Source: Fasciola hepatica (lineage: Eukaryota; Platyhelminthes; Trematoda; Plagiorchiida; Fasciolidae). From it: a stretch of DNA of 64,000 nt. The DNA lies in the NCBI GenBank assembly GCA_948099385.1, contig CANUEZ040000020.1, positions 6,294,501-6,358,500 of the forward strand, read 5' to 3'. A program made the position numbers and the translations under genes. Below are positions 54,601 to 64,000 of this stretch, in pieces. The first letter of the stretch is position 1; every line of letters starts with the position of its first letter. The notes under the pieces were generated by a model that searched no databases, was not told the origin of the DNA, and saw only the letters and a program-made list of their open reading frames with translations.

Positions 54601-56848
54601 GCTGCTACCCGGAAAGATCTTGCTGCAGCGGCTGTGCCGTAAGAAAGTTGATTGGGACCAGTCACTGGACCGAGGGGACCGGCTGGACTGGGAGGAATTT
54701 TTGAACACCTTGAAGAAATTAGGGGACATAAGAATACCACGATGTTTGACCCCTGGCCATACGACACGGACTGGAGAACTACATGCCTTTTCCGATGCAT
54801 CCGAAGTCGGTTATGGAGCTGTGGTGTACGGACGATGGTGCGCAGGAGATGGACAATATACCACGAGGATCCTGTTCGCCAAAGCCCGCGTTGCTCCACT
54901 GAAGTCGGTCTCAATCCCACGCCTCGAACTCAGCGCAGCCGTGTTGGCAGTCAGGGTGGTGCAAGCTGTGAAGAGATGTTTCGATCTCTACATTTGGTCG
55001 GTGAGCTTCTGGACGGATTCAACGATAGTACTTTACTACATTAACAACGTACGGAGCCGGTTTAGTACTTTCGTTGCTAACCGGCTCACGATTATCCACG
55101 ATGAATCGGCCACGCACCAGTGGAGTCATGTCAGGTCTGGCGATAATCCGGCCGACCTGTGCTCTCGAGGTGCGAACAACTTCAGGCAACTGGACACGTG
55201 GACGAGAGGGCCGAACTTCCTGCAATTGCCCAAACAGGACTGGCCCGTGTTCGAATTAAAAACCCCTACGGAATTGGAACTGGAGATCAAAGGCGTAGTG
55301 ATAGCAACCAACGTCGTCGAAGCGTCGCCCATTTTATCGCGACTGGTCAGGTTTTCTTCCTGGATGAAGACGCTTCGTTCGCTAGTTTGGTTAACCAGGT
55401 TCAAGATAAGTTTACTAGTCATGAAAGGGCTACGGCCCTCAGGTCGGATACCGGTCGGCCCGATAGGTCCCGATGAGCTACAAGCGGCAGAGTACGATAT
55501 TTTCAGAATGATACAACGCGAGGCTTTCGCCCGAGAACTCAAGAGGGCGGAAGAAGTGGGGCTGACCAATGAAGACATGCCATCTCCAAGAGGCGAGCTG
55601 AAGCGTTTAAACCCCAAAATCATCAACGGACTTCTGCGGGTGGATGGTAGGCTGACCAACGCCCACCTGAACTTCGACACAAAGTATCCTATACTGCTGC
55701 CTGCGAGACAACCCGTAGTAGAGCTAATGATTCAACACGTCCACGCCGTAGAGGGACATGCCGGGGAAAGTCACGTGACGAGCGTCATCCGAAAGCGTCT
55801 TTGGTTGTTGAGAGGACGAGAGACTGTAAAACGCGTGATCCGACGGTGTGTGCAATGCAGGAGACGCAATGCCACAGCAGGCAAACAACTCATGGCCCCG
55901 CTACCAGAATGCAGGGTAACTACGGGCTGGTGGCCGTTCAGTGACACCGGGTTGGACTATTTCGGGCCCTTGTGGGTCAAGTGCGGGAAAAGATTAGAAA
56001 AGCGATACGGATGTATCATGACGTGCATGAAATCACGTGTGGTGCACCTAGAAGTCGCACATTCGATGACGACCGATTCGTTTCTACGGGCCTTGCAAAG
56101 ATTTATCAACCGAAGAGGCGTACCGGCCGACATATACTCAGACAATGGATCGAACTTTGTGGGCGCTCAACGGGAATTGCAGCGTTGGAACAAGAACATA
56201 AACAGGGACGAACTGCAGAATCGAACCGTGGCCTACGGCATACGCTGGCATTTCAACCCCCCACAGGCCAGTCACCGAGGCGGCATATGGGAACGCATGA
56301 TCCGGTCCGCCAGACGGATATTGCTGTCAATCATGGAGCAGCAGCCGCCCGACGACGAGACCCTGAACACCGTCATGACTGAGGTGGAGCGAATCCTGAA
56401 CAACCGCCCCCTGGTTCCAGTATTGAACGGCGACCCCACCCACCTGGCGCTCACCCCAAACGACTTATTGACGCTAAGGTCGAACGAGGGTTTCCAAGGG
56501 CCGGTAAACCTTCGTGGGAGCTACCTCCACGGGTGGAAGCAAGCGAACTATCTGGCCAAGGTCTTCTGGAGGCGATGGCTACGGGAGTACCTACCGGCTT
56601 TGCAGACTCGACAGAAGTGGATGGCCAAAACAAGACCATTCAAAGTTGGGGACGTGGTTATGATCGCCGACGAACGCGCACATTTCAGCGCTTGGTCTTT
56701 GGGAGTAGTTACGGAAACCATCAAAGGCACCGACGAAATGATAAGAACGGTGAAGGTGAAGACAGCTAACGGAGTGCTCATTCGTGACATACGCAGTATT
56801 AACCTACTCGAGAGCGAAGACGGAGGAGCTGATAACCCTGAGGCCTAG
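51653..56848 (+). CDS. BEL/Pao gag-pol polyprotein, 1731 codons, intact
   Basis: I chose ATG 51653 (MPRKGSKAVEP) because the frame upstream lies in the LTR. Order: coiled coil (about 45-75), gag DUF1759-type domain (LPRVELTVFDGRAEQYCKF), Cys/His knuckles (CRSCGTSHGLPEC, CFICLNTTHRAAAC), aspartic protease (DSG at about 465), RT with LSADIREMFHQ and FYVDDYL (about 870), RNase H (HAFSDASEVGYGAV, FWTDSTI), integrase zinc region (HAVEGH to CVQCRRRN), integrase core Asp about 1435, Asp about 1497 (YSDNGSNF), Glu about 1547 (GGIWERMI), and a C-terminal DUF5641-like domain (PFKVGDVVMI). All catalytic residues are present and there are no stops, so the protein may be functional. Enzymes copy the element's RNA and insert it. 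Confidence 0.95.
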   Translation: MPRKGSKAVEPGQEVIRQVSGEVLGTYDSLANARSPSPVSASSCVIESNIDRKDVDLYKLRIIELEQQLLSARLQAHEAEKCTQKQREYRTSDFDTSDRLECNKVGNPTQVADYKPPSIDLPRVELTVFDGRAEQYCKFVKQFETFVENKVTDPGQRLLYLTHYCRGRAREAIDGCTMLDPEQGYTRARKILRDLFGQPFKVARNLIEGVMAEAKKTKGDVYTMADLVIKMQNCSIALDHLGYRADLDAMHTLEGIVRQLSPELQGRWAEEAERISRGDREANFEDLTEYLDRQTKIADSRFGRLIRDSNRANKPGTSQVQTPVREHPKYQPWTNTHVISRDATAKPNCRSCGTSHGLPECPKFGNATIDERWGMARMAGACFICLNTTHRAAACRTRNRCGYEGCTGRHHRLLHQARITISEASAKPSVICSTSQSASKPVRLGVVAVGVETPTGIVKALAFVDSGSDTTLVKERFADKHQLAKGATSLAVSTVGGTQVMTAGRLRLQLISLDTNEEIEPTEAFTLADLPMRAPRSVNAILTRWPHLQDVTVVDWEDDEVDLLIGCDVPEAHWVLDQRVGDRQAPYAVRTALGWMLYGPVGVRGSVNYLSAETDRIEYHLQRLYEKEFHDIGDERPTLSQEDHFALQTVRQGSRGLKKQFEVPLPWRTPVDPWTDNRNYVLQRLLRLKERFIRDQNLWERYADLMKRNEDLGYVERVPVNTDSKRGIWYLPHHPVINPKKPNKLRVVFDCAAKFQGKSLNDRLLQGPDWTTPLIDVLCRFRVGKVALSADIREMFHQVKIPVGERDALRFLWWEGSDRDNAVVNYRMTVHPFGAISSPFCANYALRESANKHGDLVHRTVVESVSRNFYVDDYLGSFDDVESALEQFRGLTRLLEEGGFHLTKWMSNASEVLKVIPYHEKVERVRDLDGSPLPIERTLGIQWDAETDDFVFELNVPELPITRRGILSAVSSLFDPLGFVSPWLLPGKILLQRLCRKKVDWDQSLDRGDRLDWEEFLNTLKKLGDIRIPRCLTPGHTTRTGELHAFSDASEVGYGAVVYGRWCAGDGQYTTRILFAKARVAPLKSVSIPRLELSAAVLAVRVVQAVKRCFDLYIWSVSFWTDSTIVLYYINNVRSRFSTFVANRLTIIHDESATHQWSHVRSGDNPADLCSRGANNFRQLDTWTRGPNFLQLPKQDWPVFELKTPTELELEIKGVVIATNVVEASPILSRLVRFSSWMKTLRSLVWLTRFKISLLVMKGLRPSGRIPVGPIGPDELQAAEYDIFRMIQREAFARELKRAEEVGLTNEDMPSPRGELKRLNPKIINGLLRVDGRLTNAHLNFDTKYPILLPARQPVVELMIQHVHAVEGHAGESHVTSVIRKRLWLLRGRETVKRVIRRCVQCRRRNATAGKQLMAPLPECRVTTGWWPFSDTGLDYFGPLWVKCGKRLEKRYGCIMTCMKSRVVHLEVAHSMTTDSFLRALQRFINRRGVPADIYSDNGSNFVGAQRELQRWNKNINRDELQNRTVAYGIRWHFNPPQASHRGGIWERMIRSARRILLSIMEQQPPDDETLNTVMTEVERILNNRPLVPVLNGDPTHLALTPNDLLTLRSNEGFQGPVNLRGSYLHGWKQANYLAKVFWRRWLREYLPALQTRQKWMAKTRPFKVGDVVMIADERAHFSAWSLGVVTETIKGTDEMIRTVKVKTANGVLIRDIRSINLLESEDGGADNPEA

Positions 56849-57575
56849 TAAACCTTTTTCACACCAGTAATCGAGGTGGATAAAGAAACACCATATATAC
56901 CACACAATCTCCGTCAAACACGTTAAGGTGCTCGCGGTCCCTTCGTTGACATTACAGAAGGTTCTTTCCGATATGTGGTGATGAGTGCGATTCCATTATA
57001 CATCCCGATACATACGCGCATGCACGACGCACTCTACATCCCGTAAACCCATCATACATGTGACAGTGTTCTTTGTTCGCCTTTTGTTGACGCTACCGAA
57101 TGCCCCTTGCACATGTGGAAGTAGTGGAGCTCAGGCCACACATGCATGCTACATTTACTCGTTTTCTTGCCACGCGGTCTTTTGATGACATTGCAGAAAG
57201 TCCTCCTTTGATGTGTAGTCATAACTGTGATTTCATTGTAACCCCGGCACACACACACACGCACGCACACACACACACACACGCACGCACACACACACAC
57301 ACACTCAAGCGCGTACATCCAGGACCGGACGGCCCCTTACGAGGACAACGTCTATGTGACCATTCACGCCCGCCATCGGTCATTTGGTCTTGTGGAAGAT
57401 GTAGACTAGCCTCACGTCTATGTATCCAGTGGATTAGGTGCGACCAGTAGTAGAACGTCGACGACGAGCATTAGACGCGCGCACTGACAGCAGGGCCTAG
57501 GCAGGTAGGAAGAATCAGTACCTTTATACCGAACCTTTGACTCTGCTAAGGATCCAGGAGGATTTTGGTGGGCGG
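56849..57575 (+). other. 3' untranslated region of the BEL/Pao element
   Basis: Contains a CA/CACG simple array at 57247-57303 and ends in a G-rich purine stretch before the 3' LTR. No env-like ORF. Confidence 0.7.
57247..57303 (+). repeat. (CA)n/(CACG)n array within the BEL/Pao 3' UTR
   Basis: CA units interspersed with CG, 57 bases, inside the element and so able to travel with it. Confidence 0.9.
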
Positions 57576-57955
57576 TGTAACAGCCGGTCGTGGAAAATCC
57601 CCCTTTTTTCCCTCGCGATTCAGTGTTTTTTCCCAACATCACTCATTTCCATACACTATTGACTTGTCTTTACGAACTGGTTGTTTTTCTGGACCAATTG
57701 TTGTTTGTTCGCGCCCAGAGCGCTATTTTGGCACATCCTTGTTCAGGACCTGCGTGACGCACGTGCTGTCTGCTCACACGCTGCTATTCGGTTTCTCGTT
57801 GTTGAGACTTTGTGATCGTATTATTGAGGTTTGTATATTGTTTACGTCATTGTTTATTTTAATAATCTAGTATCGTAGAATTATCACGGATAATCGCCTT
57901 CTGATTTCGGGATCCGTTGCGAATTTGGCTACGCATTGCTCAAACGGTCGTAACA
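57576..57955 (+). repeat. 3' LTR of the BEL/Pao element
   Basis: 380 bases; near-identical to the 5' LTR; followed by CCCTG. Confidence 0.92.
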
Positions 57956-58205
57956 CCCTGTACGGTATCCCGTTGGTTCACCAAAACTCTGTGACCGGGA
58001 GAATTCGGATAGAAGGTCCGTTAGTTCCTGTCCAAAAGGAATACCGGTGGTGTTTTTCTCCTAACTTACACTCGCAGCGTAGCAATCCGCTACTAACAAG
58101 AAAATGGGTGAGGTGACAGCTGGCTTTCAGACACCACAGCCGCTCTAACGGATGGAAAGATTCGTCCAGACTAGTGTGTGGAGGTTGATAAATCACACCC
58201 ACAGG
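57956..58205 (-). mobile_element. outer CR1-like LINE, 5' piece (endonuclease), 5'-truncated
   Basis: MGVIYQPPHTSLDESF matches the LGVVYRPP block of the endonuclease, and FGEPTGYRTG leads exactly into 51226 once the BEL element is removed. No endonuclease start is seen beyond about 58.2 kb. Confidence 0.65.
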
Positions 58206-59281
58206 GAGAAATTCTTAGGAAGAAGTCCTTATCCTCATCTATAAAGAGTTAGTATGGTGAGTTTGGGGAAGAAGGTAGTTGAAGTAGAAGAGATCGCAAA
58301 GAACAAACACTGGAAATCCTTCCAAATGTTTCACTTTGTGAATTTGACTATAGTTGACATTGCTTTGAAAAGCTCGTCCGTAAGTCACACTTCTGCACGT
58401 TTGCCCATCCATGTGAGACGTTTGAATTTGGCCTTGGACCGTTTCAGGCTGTCATGCTTTGGCCATGGGGCTTTGAACCTATGAATTTTACTGTGGATTC
58501 TATTTGGCCGCGTTCTTGTATATACTTGAACCCTTTATGAATTTCAATTTAGTGCAGTAGAAACTACGAATCGATCTTGTTCAGGTTTTGGGATTCGTTT
58601 TAATTGGCTAAGCTTTGCTCGATTTGCGAGAATTGAGTTACAAGCAGCCATGTCACAAACAGCATGGAAGCACATTAAGAGCTGCTTGTGCTAAAACGCA
58701 ATGCCAGTTCAGGGCTATTAGGTAAAATTCCCAAGCCTCAGCGTACTTCCGCGTGGGTAGCTAGTGCTCGAACTTCAAAATACAAAAGAAAATAATCGCA
58801 TGAGCCCGAGGCTCTGTAATTACATTACCAGGATCCTGCACACAAAATATTCGAACATCACTACGGCTGCTAGCAGCTCGCTCATTGCGCTGCTCACTCC
58901 ACCGAAATTACAATGTCCGCAGTGTTATGTACTCAATCACACCCAAACCATGAGTACTTTTTTCGTCTGGACTATTCCCTGGACGGGTTATTCCACAAAG
59001 TCACTACTGGCCACTGAGCCGCAAAGTTAATCAAATAATAAGGCCTGCTAGCGTTCGAACTACGAGATGCAAAGAAAAGAGGACCCCATGAGCCTAAAGT
59101 ATTGGATAGTGAATCATAACGCGGAGCTCTCTTACCCCACCTAAACAAGAGAGCATGTAATATGAGCCAGACACAGACTACGCCAGCATTTTGGACAAAC
59201 CATCCAATCAATATACAGTGACCCCGTGAGTATGCATGAACGACCAATTATAGCATCGTGTGTAAGCGCACAGGACGTGTG
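58206..59281. other. unassigned, with diverged internal repeats
   Basis: Segments near 58765 and 59052 share a motif (gaact...catgagcc). 58830 and 59165 resemble 60845 and 60660. No gene seen. Confidence 0.3.
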
Positions 59282-59800
59282 TCATGCTGATGGAACCGAA
59301 CTCAGACCAACTGACAAAATATTGTAATGAAGCAATCCTTCAGATGTACGAAAAGAAGTGAGCGGTTTGGATTCTTTTAGGAGACACGTGTGATGAAAAG
59401 CACTTTTAGTATCCCATTTGGAGAAACTTTTAGCACATGGAAGTCGGGCCAGTGACTGGCCAGGACTTGGTAGCAAAATTTCTCATCAACCATCCGACGA
59501 CTCAATGCTCGAGGGTTCGGACAAATTTCGACTCTCAAGTCTCTTTTACCAACTGAAACCAGAGGGGGCACCCAGACTGAGCTTGGTTCGATGATTTCGT
59601 CTTGAAGCTTTTGTTTTGCCGCAGCCAGTAAAGATTCCCTTTTAGCCAGCGGTGTCGGTCGAGGTTGAGCGATAGCCACTGGCTTTGCATTAGGTTTCAA
59701 GCGAATCTGACTTCTTTGGAAACGTGCCCAGTTTGTTCGACAAACAGCGCAGGATATTATTACCATAGTAAAGGCATATCGTTGGAGGATATAGACATTA
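59282..59800 (-). mobile_element. Gypsy-type RT fragment, decayed
   Basis: On the - strand RFQRSQIRLKPNAKPVAIAQ, QKLQDEIIEPSSVWVPPLVS and PNPRALSRRMVDEKF form the start of a Gypsy RT. A shifted frame gives FSKWDTKSAFHH (first catalytic Asp) and LLHYNILSVGLSSVPSA. The fragment then ends, before the catalytic YxDD box. Confidence 0.7.
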
Positions 59801-62800
59801 GGTCAACCATGGGCACAAGGTTCAGAGCAACTGCAGCTTTAGGACCAAGTGACAGATCTTCTTCGGTGTCACAAATGTACAGAGCAACAGGCCGAGAAAG
59901 TGAAGTTTACGTGCATAATTCGACCTTTATAAACCATTTCACTCCTATGGCTGAGTTAGAATAACCGTCAAATATATGAACGGTCGGGCTTCCAAGTAAG
60001 TGATAAAAGTGAATTTTGTAAAGTGAAAAAGGTAAAATGGTCATCGGGGAAGTAGGATAAAGCTCCATTTGAAGATTTAACCTAACGTTTGAGGACGAAA
60101 ACTGAATAGTAGGAATATCAGGGCACCGTAATCTTGGCTCTGTAATAGGTGAGTGCCGCATGCAACACGAGTTATTTTCGGAAAACAGAGAATTAATACT
60201 TTTGGTGATGGGCGGATCCCGTGCACCGACCACAGTTTCATTAGCTAACGCGTTTATCAAAAGTGTACGATGGGCTTTGTCTAAATGTTCAATTTCAGAG
60301 CATGTGAGACACTGAGCCTCTTCAGCAAGGCGTTCAGTATCGTTCGCTCAGTGGGTTGCTGAGATGCAACGAAACCACTTGCGGGTGGGTTGAAAACGTC
60401 TTGTTTGTTTAACTTTTTGGATGCCGGAGACAGAATGGGAGGAATTTAGAAATGAATCACACTGCGAACGGAACTGGTGCTCGATTCGTGCCTATTCATA
60501 CTATTTCATCCACGATAGTTTTCATGAACCTTCTGCTAAAAGATGTTCCCGGATTTTGTCATTTTTCACGCCAGCGGTACATTTTTGAACGAGCAGGACA
60601 TCTTCAAATTTCTTGGTAGGTGTGCGAGAATATCACAGTAGTGTGCCAGAAACAGACTAAACTAGCATTGCGGACAGATCAGCCAACCGATATACATTGA
60701 TCTTGTTAGCGTACTCGAGCAAACTATCATAGCATTGTACGTGAGCACGGCGGAAGAAGGTCAGAGATCACTTGGAAAGCTCGATCGGATGCACGCGTGC
60801 ACATAATGCGTGCACAACACAAGGTTCATTGGATTCATCAATAGGATCCTACACTTACAACAATCGGACATTATTAAAGCCGCTAACAACCAGCTTCTTA
60901 CACAGATAAAGGCTCTAGTGGGGTTTTTTGAGTGCCTGTTACTTCAAGATTCCGGTTGGCATTTACGGCCAAAGCGACCTTGTGATAGAAATCAAGCTTA
61001 AACAGCGCACGAGTTCCAGAGATTACGCGGGCCCCCACTCAATAAGAAGTTCCACGTCTGGTCAGATCAAGTTGCACGGGACTGAAAGTGTCCGCAGCCC
61101 TTCAAGCTTCAAGAATTCTTTTAGTTGTGCACAGAAATCGGCAACAACTACTACGGCCTTGTCCATTCCTTCCAGTTTTGTTACGCTGAATGGTTCGTTT
61201 CTCCACTTTGGCTGAAAAAACGGGAGTCGGGTCTGATCGGTTCAGGTATTAGGTTTTGAGGCCTCGGCCAGAGTTCGTCCCAATTCCTGAACAGGAGGGT
61301 TGCAGAGTTGCCGCCGTGCTTCAACTGCCAGGTGGTCTGAACATCGTGGTTCTCAAGTGATTGGCTGCAAGAAGGACAAAGAAGGATAGTTCTTCAGTAC
61401 TGTTGATACCAGGTACCAACTATATTCCGAGAATGGCCTATGAAAAGAGGAACAGGCCAAACGTTCTTCAAATGGCTGAAACCGGTTGCCCCCACAACAA
61501 GCAAGCAAACTCCTCACAGCCTTGTGGCACCAAGCAACATAATAACTGCTCGGAGCTAAGTGCTAATTAGTTGTTTGTCTATGGTAACTTCTGGCCATGA
61601 ATTAACACATACAAACTCAGCCATCTCCGGTTGACTTCAACGACTCCAACCCCTAGAAGGGAATTTCCGAAGTGATCCTTCGATCTAAATGGGACTTTCT
61701 GCGCGGGTCTCCACTAAAAGCCAAGCCTCATGTGCAATCGGCCACCTACAGGCACACGTCACGGTGCAACAATCCGCTTGTGTGGCCGGTGGGGATCCAG
61801 TGAAATGCATACGGGCCTAGAGGTCATCTACGAAGCTTTAAACTAGGTGTTGCAGTAAAAACATGTGCCCTACAAAATAACACAAAACGAGTTTCCGGGG
61901 GTTCTTCCTCCCACCGCGCCCATACATGCAATGGAAGAGCGAAATTAAACACGTGTGCAAAGAGGGATGGGTGGAAACCGGATAAAAGGAGATTACTTCG
62001 ATCGGTAGGTACAATAAGAAGACGTCAGAATGTACGAAATATTGGCCTGGTTTTCAAGATGGTTTTAGAAAAAGGTAATCAGCGAAAACAACGTAACATG
62101 GGACTGAGAAAAGAACGCTATCCACGAGACCCTTTGGACAACTTACATGTCGGCCAGATCGCGTCCCTGGCTGCGGCTCCACGGTGAAGGGCTGCGTTGG
62201 TTGTTGTTCTGGGAGATGGCCTCTATAAAGGACGGTGGAACTGCTGGAGGACCACCATTAAGCAGTGCACCCTTGTCTAGATAACGTGAACGTGGGCAAA
62301 CTTAGGACGGTTAACAGAAATAGTTTCATGTTTACCCTTTCGGCCAAGGAGGTAAACTTGATTGTGTCGCTCGAGCACCTTATATGGTCTTCACAAGGTC
62401 ACTTTAGAGATGTTTTAACGCAATCCACGCGTATAAAGAAGCAGGCGCAAGTGGACAGTTCAGGTGGAACGTAGTCCGTACGGCTATTCCGATTGTGAGT
62501 AACGCGTAGCTAATTCAAACGAAGCCCAAAACCAGAACAAGATTGATTCTTAGTTTCTACGGCACTGGGTTGACAAATTATGTGCATACAAATACATACA
62601 AACCTCAACCGTACGGCCACAACTTCTAGCAATGGGGGACCAGAATTCAACGAAGGCAAATGTCAGGTACCACCGTCACGACAGTTTAAGTTCAAATCCA
62701 AATTACGCCACTTCACATGAGTAAAATATAAACAAATGTTGAAGTGTAGTGATTGATGCATGCTGTACTTGTTCGGGGGTCAATGAGGTAAAGAGCATGG

Positions 62801-62802
62801 TC
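59801..62802. other. mostly unassigned
   Basis: 59907-60260 on the - strand may continue the Gypsy fragment upstream (protease region) but shows no clear motif. 60650-60950 resembles 58760-59290. The remainder holds no ORF or repeat that I recognise. Confidence 0.3.
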
Positions 62803-63278
62803 TCAACAATACAAGTATGTGACAACTGCCGGGGAGGATTTCCACACATATAAGTTACAGTAGGTCGATCGAGGCTGTGTTGGCGAAAAACACATTTGCA
62901 AGTGGCGCCCCTGTGAAGCTAACTGTTGAGCATAATAGCCACAACCTTCGTCACTCGCCCAACCCACGGCAGAGTAGTCTCGGGGTAGCCGAACAGTTTG
63001 ACCAGAAGCTAATTCCGCAGATAAAGCGCAAATATTGGGTTTGTTAGCAGAAAGCAAACATAAGAGAACGATTTGAAGCCCTTGCACCCAATTAGAGCTA
63101 TCAGCAGCGGTGAGCGAATCTTTGATCTGTCGATGAAAAAGCTCAATCTTACCGTTGGCTGCTGGGTGGTGTGTTGTCGTACGAGAGCAGTGACAGCCCA
63201 ACATACGCAGTGTCTCTCCAAACAGCTGTAACTCAACCGGAGCGCTGAGTACGTTAGGTCCCTTTGCAGGGCAACCAT
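62803..63278 (-). mobile_element. Gypsy-type integrase fragment
   Basis: LGCHCSRTTTHHPAANGKIE and FHRQIKDSLTAADSSNWVQG on the - strand match the end of a Gypsy integrase core, with the catalytic Glu in NGKIE, then SAELASGQTVRLPRDY. A second frame (63278-63009) overlaps. It lies upstream of the RT fragment in - strand order, the wrong order for a single Gypsy element, so it is a separate remnant. Confidence 0.65.
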
Positions 63279-64000
63279 ACGATGAGACCCAAAGTCACAT
63301 AAAGGCAGCTTCTACGGTTTTTGTCTCGACAATGGTAATGGGAACTGCCTCTGGCCAAAGGGGCAGGTCCTAAGTTTGCCCCGTCGCTTGAAATTTGTCT
63401 CATCTTTTGAGTTTCTCCGCGCGGGGCAACCTTGAAGCAACTAAAGAGCTGCCCCCAAGTTTTTCAATAGTGGGCTTGGAGCAGCCCAAGGTGTGCCCTA
63501 CGTTTACCACATGCATGCCTCGTGGGGCGAACTTTGGGCGTGCTGCTTGGGTCTTCCTTTCCTAATCCATGTTGGCTACTCAGTTCTCAGTCTATTTGTC
63601 CATTATCAATCCTTTCGATCGAAACAACCAACTCTTCACTAATAAGAAGCTTCGTATGGGGAAATCGTGTGTTTTGTCATAAAAATGGTATGACGGAAAC
63701 TTGTGAAGCAAAAAGTGCCGCCTATGTAACGCAGGTATATTTTTTAACAATTATTGTGCTTTGTTATCATATTTCTTGTGAAACCTCATGAATTTCCGTG
63801 TAGTCATCCAGGGCACATGTCACGAGTCATTTTAGCCCAAAGTTAGCCGGTTACTCACCCAACAGCTGTGGGCATTGCTCTGCTTGGGCTGCAACGATAC
63901 CTTCCACCCATTGAAGGGTAGTAACTGAATTGTTGGCCCCTGGAATCATAATTATGTGAAAAATAGTCGTCAGATGAATGAATGTCTAGAGGTTTTTTGG
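63279..64000. other. nothing recognised
   Basis: No repeat or exon that I can name; the frame at 63522-63791 (+) has no motif. Confidence 0.3.

Larger units (their letters stand above)
51232..57955 (+). mobile_element. BEL/Pao LTR retrotransposon, apparently complete
   Basis: LTRs at 51232-51610 and 57576-57955 start TGTAACAGCC and end GGTCGTAACA. They differ by one T in a T-run and one G/A change that I can see. CCCTG at 51227-51231 and 57956-57960 is the target duplication. One uninterrupted gag-pol fills the interior, and a 3' UTR with a CA/GC array and a purine-rich stretch (aggaggattttggtgggcgg) precedes the 3' LTR. It sits inside the endonuclease of the outer CR1-like LINE. No env-like ORF is present. 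Confidence 0.93.

Noticed and set aside
51232..57955. Endogenous retrovirus
   Set aside because: Gag-pol is of BEL/Pao type and no env-like ORF with signal peptide and membrane anchor follows.
59282..63278. One complete Gypsy element spanning the region
   Set aside because: On the - strand integrase precedes RT, the wrong order for Gypsy, with about 3 kb of unrelated sequence between.

Overview
The window looks like gene-poor, retroelement-swollen nuclear DNA of an invertebrate, most likely a flatworm (tapeworm-like). The grounds are the mix of CR1-like and RTE-like LINEs, a BEL/Pao element, Gypsy remnants, a Penelope GIY-YIG fragment, and a 34-base spliceosomal intron. The species is inference; the repeat families and splice structure are read from the sequence.

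Two host genes can be assembled from exons, both invisible as long ORFs. On the + strand, 2178-7255 is the 3' part of a gene of unknown identity: three phase-compatible exons give a low-complexity tail of about 330 residues ending in -S-F-V, a class I PDZ-ligand pattern. Convergent to it on the - strand, 20494-8271 is a complete seven-exon Qa-SNARE (syntaxin 7/12-like, 271 residues). It has an N-terminal helical domain, a SNARE helix with the central Gln, a basic patch and a C-terminal membrane anchor. Its introns range from 34 bases to about 7.8 kb, and the large ones are filled with LINEs and SINEs.

From about 21 kb onward nearly everything recognisable is mobile DNA, often nested. (1) 23.6-28.4 kb: a 3'-truncated LINE copy forming an inverted repeat with 12.5-14.3 kb, fused to a decayed Gypsy element. 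(2) 28.4-33.0 kb: an old RTE-like LINE (-) holds a LINE tail (-), which holds a 2.5-kb RTE-like LINE (+) with a 4-base duplication GTCC. (3) 34.2-36.6 kb: a CR1-like LINE (-) is split by another LINE (-), which is split by a Penelope-like GIY-YIG fragment. (4) 42.0-58.2 kb: one CR1-like LINE (-) is split twice. The first insertion is a full CR1-like LINE (+, 43850-50360, 5-base duplication ACCAG), which itself carries a 2.06-kb non-autonomous LTR element. The second is an apparently intact BEL/Pao element (51232-57955, duplication CCCTG). (5) 59.3-63.3 kb: fragments of Gypsy RT and Gypsy integrase.

The most novel item is the non-autonomous LTR element at 47887-49948. Its two 329-base LTRs read as identical, it has a 6-base duplication ACTAAG, and it has a plausible PBS and polypurine tract on the - strand. 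Its interior is mostly AGT/AGC/ACA trinucleotide-rich DNA with no gag-pol. It must have moved very recently with proteins from elsewhere.
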